Origin: Argopecten irradians
Lineage: Eukaryota > Mollusca > Bivalvia > Pectinida > Pectinidae
Length of the DNA: 64,000 nucleotides
Direction of reading: 5' to 3'
NCBI RefSeq assembly: GCF_041381155.1
Contig: NC_091142.1
Coordinates: 4,157,778-4,221,777 of the forward strand
The first letter of the stretch is position 1. Each line of letters begins with the position of its first letter. The notes below the pieces were generated by a model that made no database searches, was not told the origin of the DNA, and saw only the letters and a program-made list of their open reading frames with translations. Shown here one piece after another: positions 51,801-58,558 of the stretch. Position numbers and translations under genes: made by a program.

Positions 51801-54800
51801 TTTTTTTTGCGCTGGCCTACAGTTTTCAAATTCTATATTATATTTAAGAGGGTGGATAATGAAAATTGTATTTGATGGTTTCACTCACGTTTATCTGGAT
51901 TAGCCCGAATACATTTGAGAGCGGTTTCCATTTCTTCACTAATTTGCTGCAGCGTTGTTTTATTCACTTTCTGAAGCATAAATTCATGTAAAAAACCACA
52001 ATGCTTTTGTATGGTAAAGATATACACAACAATATGATAGTACATCTACAAGTACTCATGTATTAGTATTACATATTGATCAGAATTATATTAAGTTAAA
52101 CCTCTATGACATCACTGACTTATGATAAAAATGATACAATCTGAACACAGTAGATATTATACATATATTCCTTTATAAAATTTTGCCCTTGAAAATAAGA
52201 TCTTGCATACCTTTTTTTGTATGTTCCACTATAAAGAAGTTACAAGCAGCCGTGTCGATTCTAATTATACAAGAAAATATGAGTGCATGGAATTTATCAT
52301 CCTCGATACTCCAGGGGTTACTATCACTGACGATATATCCACTCCTGGAGTATCTTATAGTAAAACTGAAGGCAACACAGATAATTTAATCCTTTGATTA
52401 TGTGCATCAAAGGAATTTTAAAACGGTACACAGTGGTTGACTGCTTTGAAATTTGGCGTCGCTCTCTCTTAAATATCCAAAGGAAGTATCTGCAGGCCTG
52501 TGTTTGGTCTTTTTTTCTCCTGAACTGCCTCCAGTTTTACTAGGTAGTCACGGGATAATCAGTAATAGTAACCCTTGTGATATCAAGGATGTGAATTTGT
52601 GCACTTAATCTTAATTACGCAAATGAAAATGTACCGAGGTACGTATTTTAAGTGTTCAATAAACTTACCCCAATCTGTGGCATGAGTTATTTCCAGCGGG
52701 AGGAGCACAAAATGAAAATATAAAATGTAAACAATATTATAAACATTTTAATATGGTATTTTAATAATAAACTAATATAGGTTTGACTTCATCAATATAT
52801 GATTTAAACATACATTTATTCATTGAATTTCATTTTACTGAGTTATGTCAATTTTAAAAGGGAAGTTATATATACATCATTGAAATAGCTGTTCAATTAT
52901 AGATTATTGGACAAAACGTCTGTTGAACATTTTGGAAATAACATGTTGGGTTGGAAAAACATATGACGGTTAGCTCTATATAGTGATAGCCTTCATTTAG
53001 TAAAACGTACCGATTTGATCTGAATGCTGTCATTGGCTAATGTAACAAGGTTTGGATCACTGTTGAATTCGACTGCATGAAGTCTGGTGGTAAAGCAAAT
53101 AATAAGAATAATGAGCTCTAGTTCTTATTGAAACTCATGTAATAACACTATTGCACTGTAAACCCCTTTATTTTCGCGAGAGATACAAATGTTCGCGAGA
53201 TTCTGCGCTAGAGATACAAACTTACGCGATACACTGCGCTAGAGATACAAATTTACGCGATATACTGCGCTAGAGATTCAAACTTACGCGATACACTGCG
53301 CTAGGGATACAAACTTACGCGATACACTGCACTAGAGATACAAACTTACGCGATACACTGCGCTAGAGATACAAATTTACGCGATATACTGCGCTAGAGA
53401 TACAAATTTACGCGATATACTGCGCGAGACATACAAATTTATGCGATATACTGCGCGAGAGATACAAATTTACGCATCATACTGCGCGAGATATACAAAT
53501 TTTCGCGAGCGAATTTTAACCCGAATTTTTGCAAATCGTATGCAGGTATTAAATTGAATACACAAATGTGTGCAAACGTGAATAAGATGGAAATAATGCA
53601 GTTGCGTGTACATATTGTATACAAAATAGTGGTTTAGAATAATACATTTAGATTTTGAACTTCATCAACTTGGGGCGTTTTAAACCCCTCTCGTATTTTT
53701 TTTAGTTGCAAAGTTTGTAAAGGTCATAAGGTTAAAATGATGACGGTTGGTATAGGATTCAGATAAAATAGATAAATGATTGTTCACCTTTTCTTTGTCA
53801 GCTGAAGCTTGGAGACTGCGTTAGAGGAAATTTGCGGAAAATCTGTAATATAAGTTTTTCTATTGTTGATAAAACCATTAAACTTGTGGTAGTATTTAAT
53901 CTTAGATCTAGAGTGTTTAATGTTATCCTTTTTATTTACTTTTAGAGAACACACCTGATCTCTGCGAATATGTAAACATTACGTTATTAGGAAATACTAC
54001 ACGGATATTTAGAGGCGCATGTACTAGGGCTAGATTCATAGGTTCCAGAAATAAAAGCGACCCGTGACTTGTACTCTACCCTCATAGACCGTTTAGAACT
54101 TTCTCACCCCCTCGTTTTAATAGTGAATTGTCGGACAGCCTAGCCATTTTGCCAATCAATCGAATACTTGTGTTATTCGTGATTGTCTATATAAGAACTA
54201 TATAACTTTGATATACTAACCTCCAGACGACCAATCTTGTATCGGCTCGGCATTCACAGCATTGGTACTGAGAGTATATATCGACATAATTAATTCTTAC
54301 CATTACCCAGATGGATTTGGTTATTCGAAGATATTCATAAACTTATTCAACATACGAACTAGATCAATAATCGACGTTACTAGTGAGTATGAATCTACAT
54401 AACATTGTTGTGTAAATTATTAGACTATAATTCAGATGCAAGGTGAACAACGTTCTCTTTTTAATTCAGCATGTTTCTGCGTAATTGAATAGAAACTGCC
54501 ATATTATTACAGAATTATCAGAAGTAGAACAAAACATGAATGGTTAACTGTGTAAGGAATTAATATCACATTGGTTGTTCTTCCTTTCTGCGAGGACAAA
54601 CTTTGTTTCTATGTACATTTTACTACGAGGAGACATATCAATTAGTTTAAAATCGGTGATTATCCTACCTTACATTACTAGACTTTGACTGTCGTAGTCT
54701 GATGGTGTCGTCTGCCATAACATACTTCACCGTTCCCAGGCTATTGTAGTGCATGGTCTGTAATGAACACACAACAATATGTTTGTGATTTATCAGTATA

Positions 54801-57800
54801 TTAAATATTCTATGAACAAAGAAGATCAACAAAAATGGGAATAAATGTAATAATTTTGAATAAATACTAAGCTATTTGAATCCCTTAAAAACATTGATAT
54901 TGAAGTAAGGATTGAGAATTGACGTCAGAAACCATGTATCAGATTAAACTTTTCTTCTAAAATGACCTATCAAATGTTAATCTTATGTTACCATTGACAA
55001 TCAGTTCGCGATGTATCACTATAAATTACATATTGATATATTACTGTAAACTAACCTAATTTCGCAACATTAATTTTGCGTTTTTATTGTTTGACGACAT
55101 TTTCGAGGCGATTATCTTTGTGATTTATAGTTGAACAACTGTAATTTTACATGTATTTGAACTGTCGTCTCGGCGATTATTTGTCACGAAATATACTCAC
55201 TCGCAAAATAATCGCTCCCAAAAATAAGTAGGTTTTCAGTAGTTTCTTTAATTGGATATGTGACGTTGTCAATATAATCTGCGAATTAAATAAATTTCAT
55301 ATTTGTCATTATATCAGATGACATTTGTAACCCTTACTTTATTGTGGTTTCTGTGGACGTCAGCACTGCTGTTGTGGGATCGCCTCAGTACCATCCCCTG
55401 GGGACCACGTGTCACGCTATACTGGTGTTCCAGGTCACCGGCATGGTCCACCTCACGGTTGCTGAACTCACGTGGGTGGGTACGATGGATCTGTGAGTAA
55501 GATAATTGAACCTTGAAATCAGGAATTAATGTAAAGATCTGTGACGGAACGATTCATAAATAATCATACGATTGTCAGAAAAAAATATTCAGAATTATAT
55601 ATATCACGATATATCTTTCTGTTGATATGTATTGTGCGATTCACCAGAAATGTTTTGTATCTTCTAAGATAGATTTCTCGAAATACAACTATAATTATTA
55701 TCCGGAAGCCTCAGCATAACCCACATTCCCTCCTTACTTAATCACATGAAGGATATCAGTACTGACCCCTACTAACATTAGCCTTTGCTGACAGAGTACA
55801 GGTCAGTATAAACCCTTACTTACGTTAGCTTTAGCTGACAGAGTACTGGTCAGTACTTTCTTCAGCGCTATCACTTCCTCGTCATCCGCGTGGTCATAGT
55901 GAACCATGGCAACAGTCCCGTCATCGTTCAATCGGAAATAAAACCTAGAAATATAAGTATCAGTAGGTGAAATATGACATAGTTTTATTATAGAATACTT
56001 CTATACAAGGCATGTGATAATTGCATTGAAAGAGACAAGAAACATTGTTTAGAATACATTGGCGATATTTCAATAAATAATAGCGTATGTTAAATGTTTA
56101 TAATTAATATAATAGTGTGAACCCAGATAATAATATTTTTCTCAAAATATGGAAGAATAGTAATTTATAGTAGTACAAAATGCAGATAGAAATGTAATTA
56201 TAATGCATGTTATTATTGCAGTTCACGTTGCGACAATCCAAATGCAACACATTGCAGATAGGTATTCAGTAATTACCTTTTAGACAAGTCCCATTGATGA
56301 GGGTTCTCAGCGACTGAAAATTAAACATTTAAATCTTTGTTTATATCTTCATTACTACATTGCTTCTTCATAACTTTAATACATAACATTTAACCAATCA
56401 GCGAGTACCTATCGCATTTTAGTGTTTTAGATTTTCAAACTATTTCAATGATATCGGTATATCTAAAGAGACAGATATCAGCGACCTATTATTGAACCAT
56501 AGATAAAATGAAAACAAATAATTTTCAAGATATGTCTCCCACTTATTGCACCATATTGCATACATGTTTATTGGTACTGGTAATAATTGAACTTATCGAC
56601 GTACTGAACAGATGTTCTTAATATTTGAAATGTACTCGTACAAAGTCTACCTTATTAAAATGTTTCCACCATTCATATTTTCAATCGCTAAATGATTATT
56701 TTCAGTTTTATAGATTTAAATCAGATAGATATTCATTAAAACCCCAAAAACGATTGTCTTAGGAAATCCAAATATCGACAATGTATGTACCACATTACGA
56801 TATTTTATCTATCCCTTTGATACCCATCATGAGTAATAAACAACAGTTATATTTTTGTCAAAACTAGAAACAGGCTCCCATCATGGAACATTAAGTCACG
56901 AGTTCAATCATAAACAGTTTGTTGATTCAAAATCGTAAATTAAAATATATTGATTACATTGTAAGGGTTATATATATTATGCGTATGGTTATTTATCTAT
57001 AATCTTTTCGGTGTATTGGCGTAAACAAAATCTGTATCAATAGCAGAGATAATATCATACCATTGGCATACATGGCTTGAAATAAATTTACAACGCCAAG
57101 CAAACTGTATGAATCTCTTTGCTAATCTATCCTGACAATGAAGATTCTTTTCTCTTCTGTGCCGCTTGTTAAAGTGATAGTCAACAACCGCGCGGTAATT
57201 AGGACGACAGCGGGAAACATCAGATGGCCCGCGTTTGGAAATTTACGACAAATTTAATTTGAAATTGCTTAGGAATTGTGACAATTTTAGTATTAAAGGT
57301 AGGCAAATACTTGCAGGGACGCTGCAGACATCAATTTCGTTCTATAGTTAAGGTTTAAAAATTAAAAACCGATTCGGTAAGGTATGTACCTTAAACCTGT
57401 TATATATGTACCATAGCCAAACAAATGTTTTGCTCTGGACGGAAGATAAGAATTTTAAGATTATTTCGTATAAATGAACGGTAGGTTTTAATTCTACATG
57501 GAGGAACCCATCAGGTGATAACAAACCGAGGCTGCCAGAGAAGTCTTTTTAATTATTTGGTGAAGAAACGAGCACGAAGGGAAGCATATGTTAGTTTAAA
57601 AAGTATGATAATAATATATAATTACATATGTAGTACATACACGATATAGAATACTTGGAAATTGGAAAACAAGCTTAAATCTCATATAAATCCAATTCCA
57701 GGTTGATATTTAAAAAAAATAACAATTTTGTATGAAGCTGCAAATACCATCCATAAATGATATGGAATTATTTCATGATGCAAATGTGTATGAGTAAAAG

Positions 57801-58558
57801 GACTTACTGTAACCATCCTCGGAGTGCTGTACAAAGCTATCCAGCATTAGTGAGTGGACATTCTCGGACGAGTGGTTAACGGGACGGATCCGAAACTAGA
57901 TACGGAAAGGAAGTGTTAAAGTTATGATAGTTAAGCTAAAAGTATTTTGTTTTAAGATGAATCATTATTATAATGATATTTTAATTATAAACCGTATTAT
58001 AACAACTGAAATTCTTGTTGACCAATTGGAACGATATTATTTGAAAACAATCTCCATCGGTAATTCACATTTTTATACCGGCAATACATACATACTAAAC
58101 AATTATTTATAATGTAAAATTGAATTAAAGTAAAAAACATCAAACAAACATCTGTATTCTGTATAAACAATGAATTGCAATTAATGCTTTTTCAGCAATA
58201 TTATATAAATAATTTAGTAATTAAAAAAAGTTATTCTTAAGCTTAAAACGTCGTCCTCATGTTTTCGATAACATTAGAGATAAGCCAAGTCATCAGATCT
58301 TAATAAATACAAATTATTGGAGAAATCAAATAGTTTGTTTTTGTGTTGTGTACAGAATAATTAAATACCATGTTGCTTTACATAACTTACCTTCATTATC
58401 GTAGTAAAATGATGCATACCAAAAAGATCCGACCTTGACGAATAGGTATAGAAATGATCGAAACCTTTCTCGAAGTAATATGCAACCCCCGGCTGACCAA
58501 GACAGCACACCAGAAGGACTACACACCCAAACTGTATAGGGCCCATTGTCGGTAACAT
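15508..58558 (-). CDS. Giant membrane-anchored LLTP/FN3/PAN/cadherin-like/EGF fusion protein (46 coding exons, 5,017 residues)
   Basis: This is the dominant gene of the window. I joined 46 exons by GT-AG sites and frame. They total 15,054 nt, exactly 5,018 codons including the stop, with no frame break at any junction. Order: signal peptide (1-26); vitellogenin-N type lipid-transfer module (27 to about 693) with an internal RRKR site (474-477); amphipathic-helical and beta-rich region; RKRR (1735-1738); FN3-like array with a PAN/Apple-like domain (about 1919-1978); Ser/Thr linker; GPS-like Cys motif; RQKR (4532-4535); cadherin-like modules; EGF domains; one transmembrane helix (about 4861-4881); cytoplasmic tail. 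The known LLTP families bind and carry lipid as secreted or ER proteins; a membrane anchor and adhesion-type ectodomain are unusual. Likely role (inference): a cell-surface lipid-binding or ligand-binding protein. The gene is head-to-head with the gene at 59 kb. The main alternative is that it is two adjacent genes, but no stop, poly(A) signal or signal peptide separates the halves. Confidence 0.8.
16214..17349 (-). CDS. Giant gene, exon 45: cadherin-like modules, EGF domains and transmembrane helix (residues 4517-4895)
   Basis: After the RQKR site come two cadherin-like Ig folds: '[15 protein letters not shown]', '[20 protein letters not shown]', '[14 protein letters not shown]', then 'ADVGESLTF'. 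Next are an EGF domain (S-P-C-N-Y-G-R-C ... [14 protein letters not shown]) and a calcium-binding-type EGF start (INECADDPC ... FTCK) that lacks its last Cys pair before the membrane (16,336-16,545). The single hydrophobic helix [20 protein letters not shown] (16,255-16,317) is followed by basic YRYKKLKKY, so the protein is type I with the N-terminus outside. Confidence 0.88.
17293..17304 (-). other. Encoded RQKR proprotein-convertase site before the cadherin-like modules
   Basis: Codons AGA CAG AAA CGT encode R4532-Q-K-R4535, followed by Ala-Ala-Ala. It fits the furin rule and lies about 325 residues outside the membrane helix. Confidence 0.7.
17764..20468 (-). CDS. Giant gene, exons 40-44: last FN3-like module and membrane-proximal region with GPS-like motif (residues 4250-4516)
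   Basis: Exons are 20190-20468, 19652-19786, 18664-18808, 18309-18463 and 17764-17849. Exon 39 joins exon 40 as '[19 protein letters not shown]', a module core. The rest is a beta-rich region: '[20 protein letters not shown]', then '[20 protein letters not shown]', a Cys, and, in exon 45, 'TKVCHKT'. The order W-D, W, Cys, Cys-H-x-T resembles a GPS motif of a GAIN domain, but the usual first Cys and the His-Leu/Ser-Thr cleavage triad are not clear, so autoproteolysis is doubtful. The exon 41 donor is GTTTGT. Confidence 0.75.
19018..19540. mobile_element. Hairpin-ended repeat element, copy 1
   Basis: It begins with a long foldback (GCCTGGTTGAGAGGGCACTA ... TAGTATTG, then CAATACTATGAGGC ... GTCCTTTCAACCAGGC) and continues for about 400 nt, including AAAAGCAACATTTGCTTCC and TGGTGACGTCACAAT. 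A second copy is at about 37.93-38.74 kb. No coding capacity is seen, so it is probably non-autonomous. It lies in an intron of the giant gene (between exons 41 and 42). Confidence 0.75.
20789..24195 (-). CDS. Giant gene, exon 39: very long exon with FN3-like modules, Ser/Thr linker and Cys-rich insert (residues 3114-4250)
   Basis: A single open exon of 3,407 nt (1,135 whole codons). It encodes about seven FN3-like modules with linkers such as [21 protein letters not shown] and [10 protein letters not shown]. After the fifth or so module a non-repeat section follows ('[20 protein letters not shown]') and then a Ser/Thr/Pro-rich, mucin-like linker (about 22,078-22,160). Next comes a beta-rich section ('[20 protein letters not shown]') that may be a separate globular domain. 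A Cys cluster ([17 protein letters not shown]) lies at about 21,464-21,530, between module halves. N-x-S/T sites are frequent. The exon is far longer than the 37-584 nt exons of the LLTP part. Confidence 0.87.
24693..26146 (-). CDS. Giant gene, exon 38: FN3-like modules (residues 2630-3114)
   Basis: A 1,454-nt exon with about five FN3-like modules. Recognisable cores are '[19 protein letters not shown]', '[19 protein letters not shown]', '[18 protein letters not shown]' and '[20 protein letters not shown]'. Linkers include [23 protein letters not shown] and [10 protein letters not shown]. Phases (0 in, 2 out) match exons 37 and 39. An extracellular structural or ligand-binding role is expected for such arrays. 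Confidence 0.85.
26230..26280 (+). mobile_element. Short SINE remnant
   Basis: AGTTGCCATGTACTAACCGC and TGGTTGGTTTTTTTTT match the middle of the SINE seen at 47.4 kb, with several differences. Old fragment only. Confidence 0.45.
26721..30053 (-). CDS. Giant gene, exons 33-37: FN3-like array, first part (residues 2068-2629)
   Basis: Exons are 29959-30053, 29216-29749, 28488-28665, 27743-27930 and 26721-27409. They encode FN3-like modules with linkers [50 protein letters not shown] and [11 protein letters not shown]. Exons 35 and 36 each carry about half of a module and meet inside it, giving '[17 protein letters not shown]' across the junction. Exon 34 joins exon 35 as '[16 protein letters not shown]', a normal module core. 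A decayed extra half-module lies in the intron between them. The exon 34 donor is GTTTGT, weaker than most. Confidence 0.8.
28699..28822 (-). pseudogene. Decayed half-module exon inside intron 34 (frameshifted relic)
   Basis: On the minus strand, just after an acceptor-like TCGTCGTAG, the sequence reads V-G-L..., then, after a +1 shift at an AAA run, SFHTPTTN...[14 protein letters not shown] and KAYYVTV. This is the second half of the FN3-like module ('VGTSPG ... L-x-x-x-x-x-Y-x-V-T-V'). The frame is broken by one base and no clean donor follows. The flanking real exons (34 and 35) join perfectly without it, so it is best read as a dead exon. Confidence 0.6.
28811..28957. repeat. 70-nt direct tandem duplication over the relic exon's acceptor
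   Basis: 28,811-28,880 and 28,888-28,957 are identical or nearly so, with a period of 77 nt. Each copy contains ACACCTACGACGAAAATAAC, which includes the acceptor of the relic exon on the minus strand. High identity shows a recent event. Confidence 0.9.
30380..31585 (-). CDS. Giant gene, exon 32: furin site, first FN3-like modules and PAN/Apple-like domain (residues 1666-2068)
   Basis: This 1,206-nt exon is where the protein switches type. The first 70 or so residues finish the carrier region (hydrophobic '[16 protein letters not shown]', a Pro-rich linker) and reach GSRKRRE, a consensus furin site. Then an FN3-like module begins ('[19 protein letters not shown]' and the linker [10 protein letters not shown]). 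At about 30,649-30,828 a PAN/Apple-like domain is inserted: '[20 protein letters not shown]', then a fourth Cys at EICDLHEV (Cys1935, 1939, 1946, 1958). Another module ends in [15 protein letters not shown] domains usually bind protein or carbohydrate. The exon starts after a short acceptor (CGAAAG) and its frame agrees with exon 31. Confidence 0.82.
31369..31380 (-). other. Encoded RKRR proprotein-convertase site between the lipid-carrier and FN3-like parts
   Basis: Codons AGA AAA AGG CGT encode R1735-K-R-R1738, followed by Glu. The site sits in a Pro/Ser-rich linker exactly at the change from carrier-type to FN3-type sequence, a natural place for cleavage. Confidence 0.75.
31586..32989 (-). 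other. 1.4-kb intron at the carrier/FN3 boundary of the giant gene
   Basis: Separates exon 31 from exon 32, where protein type changes. No extra exon was found: the longest minus-strand open frame (32,144-32,398) has no flanking splice sites in a usable phase that I could recognise. Confidence 0.5.
32990..40361 (-). CDS. Giant gene, exons 25-31: end of the lipid-carrier region (residues 1238-1666)
   Basis: Exons are 40102-40361, 39509-39712, 36577-36768, 35477-35715, 34978-35137, 33683-33753 and 32990-33147. Contents include a hydrophobic helix-rich part ('[19 protein letters not shown]'), a Cys-containing beta domain (exons 26-27), then exon 28 with repeated '[10 protein letters not shown]'-like motifs, and Gly-rich strands ('[18 protein letters not shown]', '[19 protein letters not shown]'). 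The pattern suggests lipid-facing strands rather than a soluble globular enzyme. No family name can be given for this part. Confidence 0.72.
33490..33665. repeat. Imperfect tandem repeat in intron
   Basis: Three irregular copies of a unit containing GTGTTCAGCTCAGATTTTGTTT, about 40-60 nt apart, in the intron between exons 30 and 31. Confidence 0.6.
34420..34570. repeat. Imperfect foldback in intron
   Basis: GGATAGGAAGGAGAGGAATATTCTAC and the inverse of GTAGAATATCCCTATCC face each other across about 90 nt, with further pairing of TCACAAAATG and ATTGTGATC. A separate palindrome, GAGGCTTTATTGCATGG / CCATGCAATACAGCCTC, lies at about 34,712-34,752. Confidence 0.6.
35590..35715 (-). repeat. Coding tandem repeat encoding (P-N/H-L)GSGIxLP
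   Basis: Four copies of a roughly 10-codon motif ([20 protein letters not shown] and following) lie at the start of exon 28. Each DNA copy includes CCAAATTTAGGCTC or a variant. The peptide alternates Pro/Leu/Gly with hydrophobic residues. Confidence 0.8.
37225..37475. repeat. Two inverted repeats in intron
   Basis: GTGTTTACACACT / AGTGTGTAAACA forms a near-perfect hairpin at about 37,227-37,252. A larger one pairs GTTCATTTCATTTGAGATTT (from 37,352) with AAATCTCATATGAAATGAAC (to about 37,470). Confidence 0.65.
37932..38738. mobile_element. Hairpin-ended repeat element, copy 2 (interrupted by a SINE)
   Basis: Same element as at 19.0-19.5 kb, with the same foldback start and the same GGTGACGTCACAAT block. 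It is split by a SINE at 38,183-38,375. The flanks belong to a satellite-like repeat (GATCTCATTGATAT left, CAATATACCAAATGTGG right), so this copy is itself an insertion. Confidence 0.75.
38183..38375 (-). mobile_element. tRNA-derived SINE with target-site duplication
   Basis: The minus-strand SINE runs from the tRNA-like B box (GGGTTCGAATCCC) through GTTGCCAGGTACTGACCGCT and CTGTTAATAGGACG to a tail of repeated AAAAC. It is flanked by the 13-nt direct repeat ACACCATGTTGTT (38,170-38,182 and 38,376-38,388). The tRNA A-box head is missing, so it is 5'-truncated. Confidence 0.88.
41042..42549 (-). CDS. Giant gene, exons 23-24: basic then acidic segment (residues 985-1238)
   Basis: Exons are 42375-42549 and 41042-41625. 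Exon 23 holds a basic patch '[13 protein letters not shown]' and ends in 'LNRRSR'. Exon 24 encodes a beta-like stretch, then a strongly acidic, probably disordered segment ('[19 protein letters not shown]'), then a Ser/Phe-rich end. The basic and acidic patches could pair or bind ions; no named domain is recognised. Confidence 0.75.
42920..44887 (-). CDS. Giant gene, exons 18-22: amphipathic-helical region (residues 694-985)
   Basis: Exons are 44555-44887, 44110-44252, 43816-43886, 43371-43531 and 42920-43086. The region consists of helices with Lys/Asp-Glu on one face and Val/Ile/Leu/Phe on the other, for example '[17 protein letters not shown]' and '[19 protein letters not shown]'. Such segments are typical of lipid-surface binding in apolipoproteins, but the sequence alone does not prove it. 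Cys is very rare here, in contrast to the flanks. Confidence 0.75.
45458..46081 (-). CDS. Giant gene, exons 16-17: beta-rich segment after the LLTP helices (residues 584-693)
   Basis: Exons are 45900-46081 and 45458-45603. Alternating hydrophobic residues such as '[15 protein letters not shown]' and '[17 protein letters not shown]' suggest amphipathic beta strands, as in the sheets that line the lipid cavity in this superfamily. Two Cys lie in '[18 protein letters not shown]'. I cannot assign a named Pfam domain by eye. Confidence 0.75.
46199..46320 (-). mobile_element. tRNA-derived SINE fragment with A and B boxes
   Basis: The minus strand reads GCCGCGGTGGCCTAGTGGTA (A box TGGCCTAGTGG) and GAGTTCGAATCC (B box), followed by GTTGCCAGGTACTGACCGCT. 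The 3' tail is cut off. It is a retroposon head and not a working tRNA gene, because the cloverleaf 3' half is not preserved. Confidence 0.82.
46930..51970 (-). CDS. Giant gene, exons 10-15: alpha-helical superhelix of the LLTP module (residues 278-584)
   Basis: Exons are 51889-51970, 49540-49823, 48563-48617, 48292-48432, 47955-48181 and 46930-47060. The stretch is strongly helical and matches the helical domain of vitellogenin, apoB and MTP. '[21 protein letters not shown]', '[20 protein letters not shown]' and '[17 protein letters not shown]' follow the family pattern of an N-x-G helix, an RRAAV-x-x-LR helix with a Cys before the next exon, and a paired helix ending in HHPRG. A loop in this domain carries KQRRKRS (site at 48,144-48,155), a consensus furin site. 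The exons are small, as in other LLTP genes. Confidence 0.85.
47373..47584 (-). mobile_element. Near full-length tRNA-derived SINE
   Basis: The minus strand has the A box TGGCCGAGTGG, a B box in GTCGCGAGTTCGAATCC, the body motifs GTACTGACCGCTGGTCGATG and CCTGGCACGTCCTTACATGA, and the tail CTGTTAATAGGACGTTAAAC. This is the most complete copy in the window and lies in the intron between exons 14 and 15 of the giant gene. Confidence 0.85.
48144..48155 (-). other. Encoded RRKR proprotein-convertase site inside the LLTP helical domain
   Basis: Codons AGA AGG AAG CGA encode R474-R475-K476-R477, followed by Ser. The site lies in a Lys/Arg-rich loop between predicted helices and fits the furin rule R-x-K/R-R. 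Whether it is exposed and cut is not shown by sequence. Confidence 0.7.
49824..51888 (-). other. 2.1-kb intron of the giant gene
   Basis: Between exons 10 and 11. Apart from the two retroposon remnants near 50.1-50.4 kb I see no exon or RNA gene. Open frames on either strand here show no domain. Confidence 0.55.
50085..50400 (+). mobile_element. Two remnants of a second tRNA-related retroposon type
   Basis: GGTTCGATTCC followed by TGGTCGGGGCAC (50,096-50,118), and TGGCTAAGTCGGTAGAGCCG with GACCCGGGTATGATTGCTGG (50,303-50,360), resemble A/B boxes of a tRNA with a GGTTCGATTCC arm. The two differ from the SINE at 47.4 kb. Function as a tRNA is unlikely. Confidence 0.45.
52669..52674 (-). other. 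Possible 6-nt microexon
   Basis: Between exons 9 and 10 the minus strand reads ...CATGCCACAG, then ATTGGG, then GTAAGTTT. The six bases are flanked by a good acceptor and a consensus donor and would add Ile-Gly without changing phase (both neighbours are phase 0). Not included in the 5,017-residue model. Confidence 0.3.
53011..58558 (-). CDS. Giant gene, exons 1-9: signal peptide and N-terminal beta domain of the LLTP module (residues 1-277)
   Basis: Exons are 58391-58558, 57808-57895, 56277-56313, 55824-55944, 55338-55490, 54669-54757, 54221-54267, 53788-53842 and 53011-53083. The start ATG at 58,556-58,558 opens a typical signal peptide: hydrophobic [12 protein letters not shown], with cleavage likely after residue 26. 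'[13 protein letters not shown]' fits the opening strand of the vitellogenin N-terminal domain. '[14 protein letters not shown]' with '[14 protein letters not shown]' matches the region where the family has a strand followed by the KK-x-hydrophobic helix. '[14 protein letters not shown]' follows, as in family members. For exon 6 the donor GTAGGA at 54,667-54,668 was chosen over the stronger GTAAGG five bases upstream, because only it keeps frame into exons 7 and 8. Confidence 0.8.
53176..53515. repeat. Minisatellite, 31-nt unit, about 11 copies
   Basis: The unit GCGCTAGAGATACAAACTTA followed by CGCGATACACT is repeated with small changes (CTAGAG/GAGAG, CTTACG/TTTACG). CG dinucleotides are frequent here against an AT-rich background. 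It lies in the intron between exons 8 and 9 of the giant gene. Confidence 0.92.
56314..57807 (-). other. 1.5-kb intron of the giant gene
   Basis: Separates exons 2 and 3. AT-rich; no exon, RNA gene or clear repeat recognised. Confidence 0.55.

Noticed and set aside
53176-53515. CRISPR-like array
   Set aside because: Units are contiguous with no unique spacers, in animal intron DNA; it is a minisatellite.
54221-54267. Cys-rich reading of exon 7 ([11 protein letters not shown])
   Set aside because: That phase leads to a stop in exon 8; the phase giving [12 protein letters not shown] joins both neighbours in frame.
55303-55500. Plus-strand frame with a hydrophobic start
   Set aside because: It is the reverse of exon 5 of the giant gene, which fits splice sites and LLTP pattern on the minus strand.
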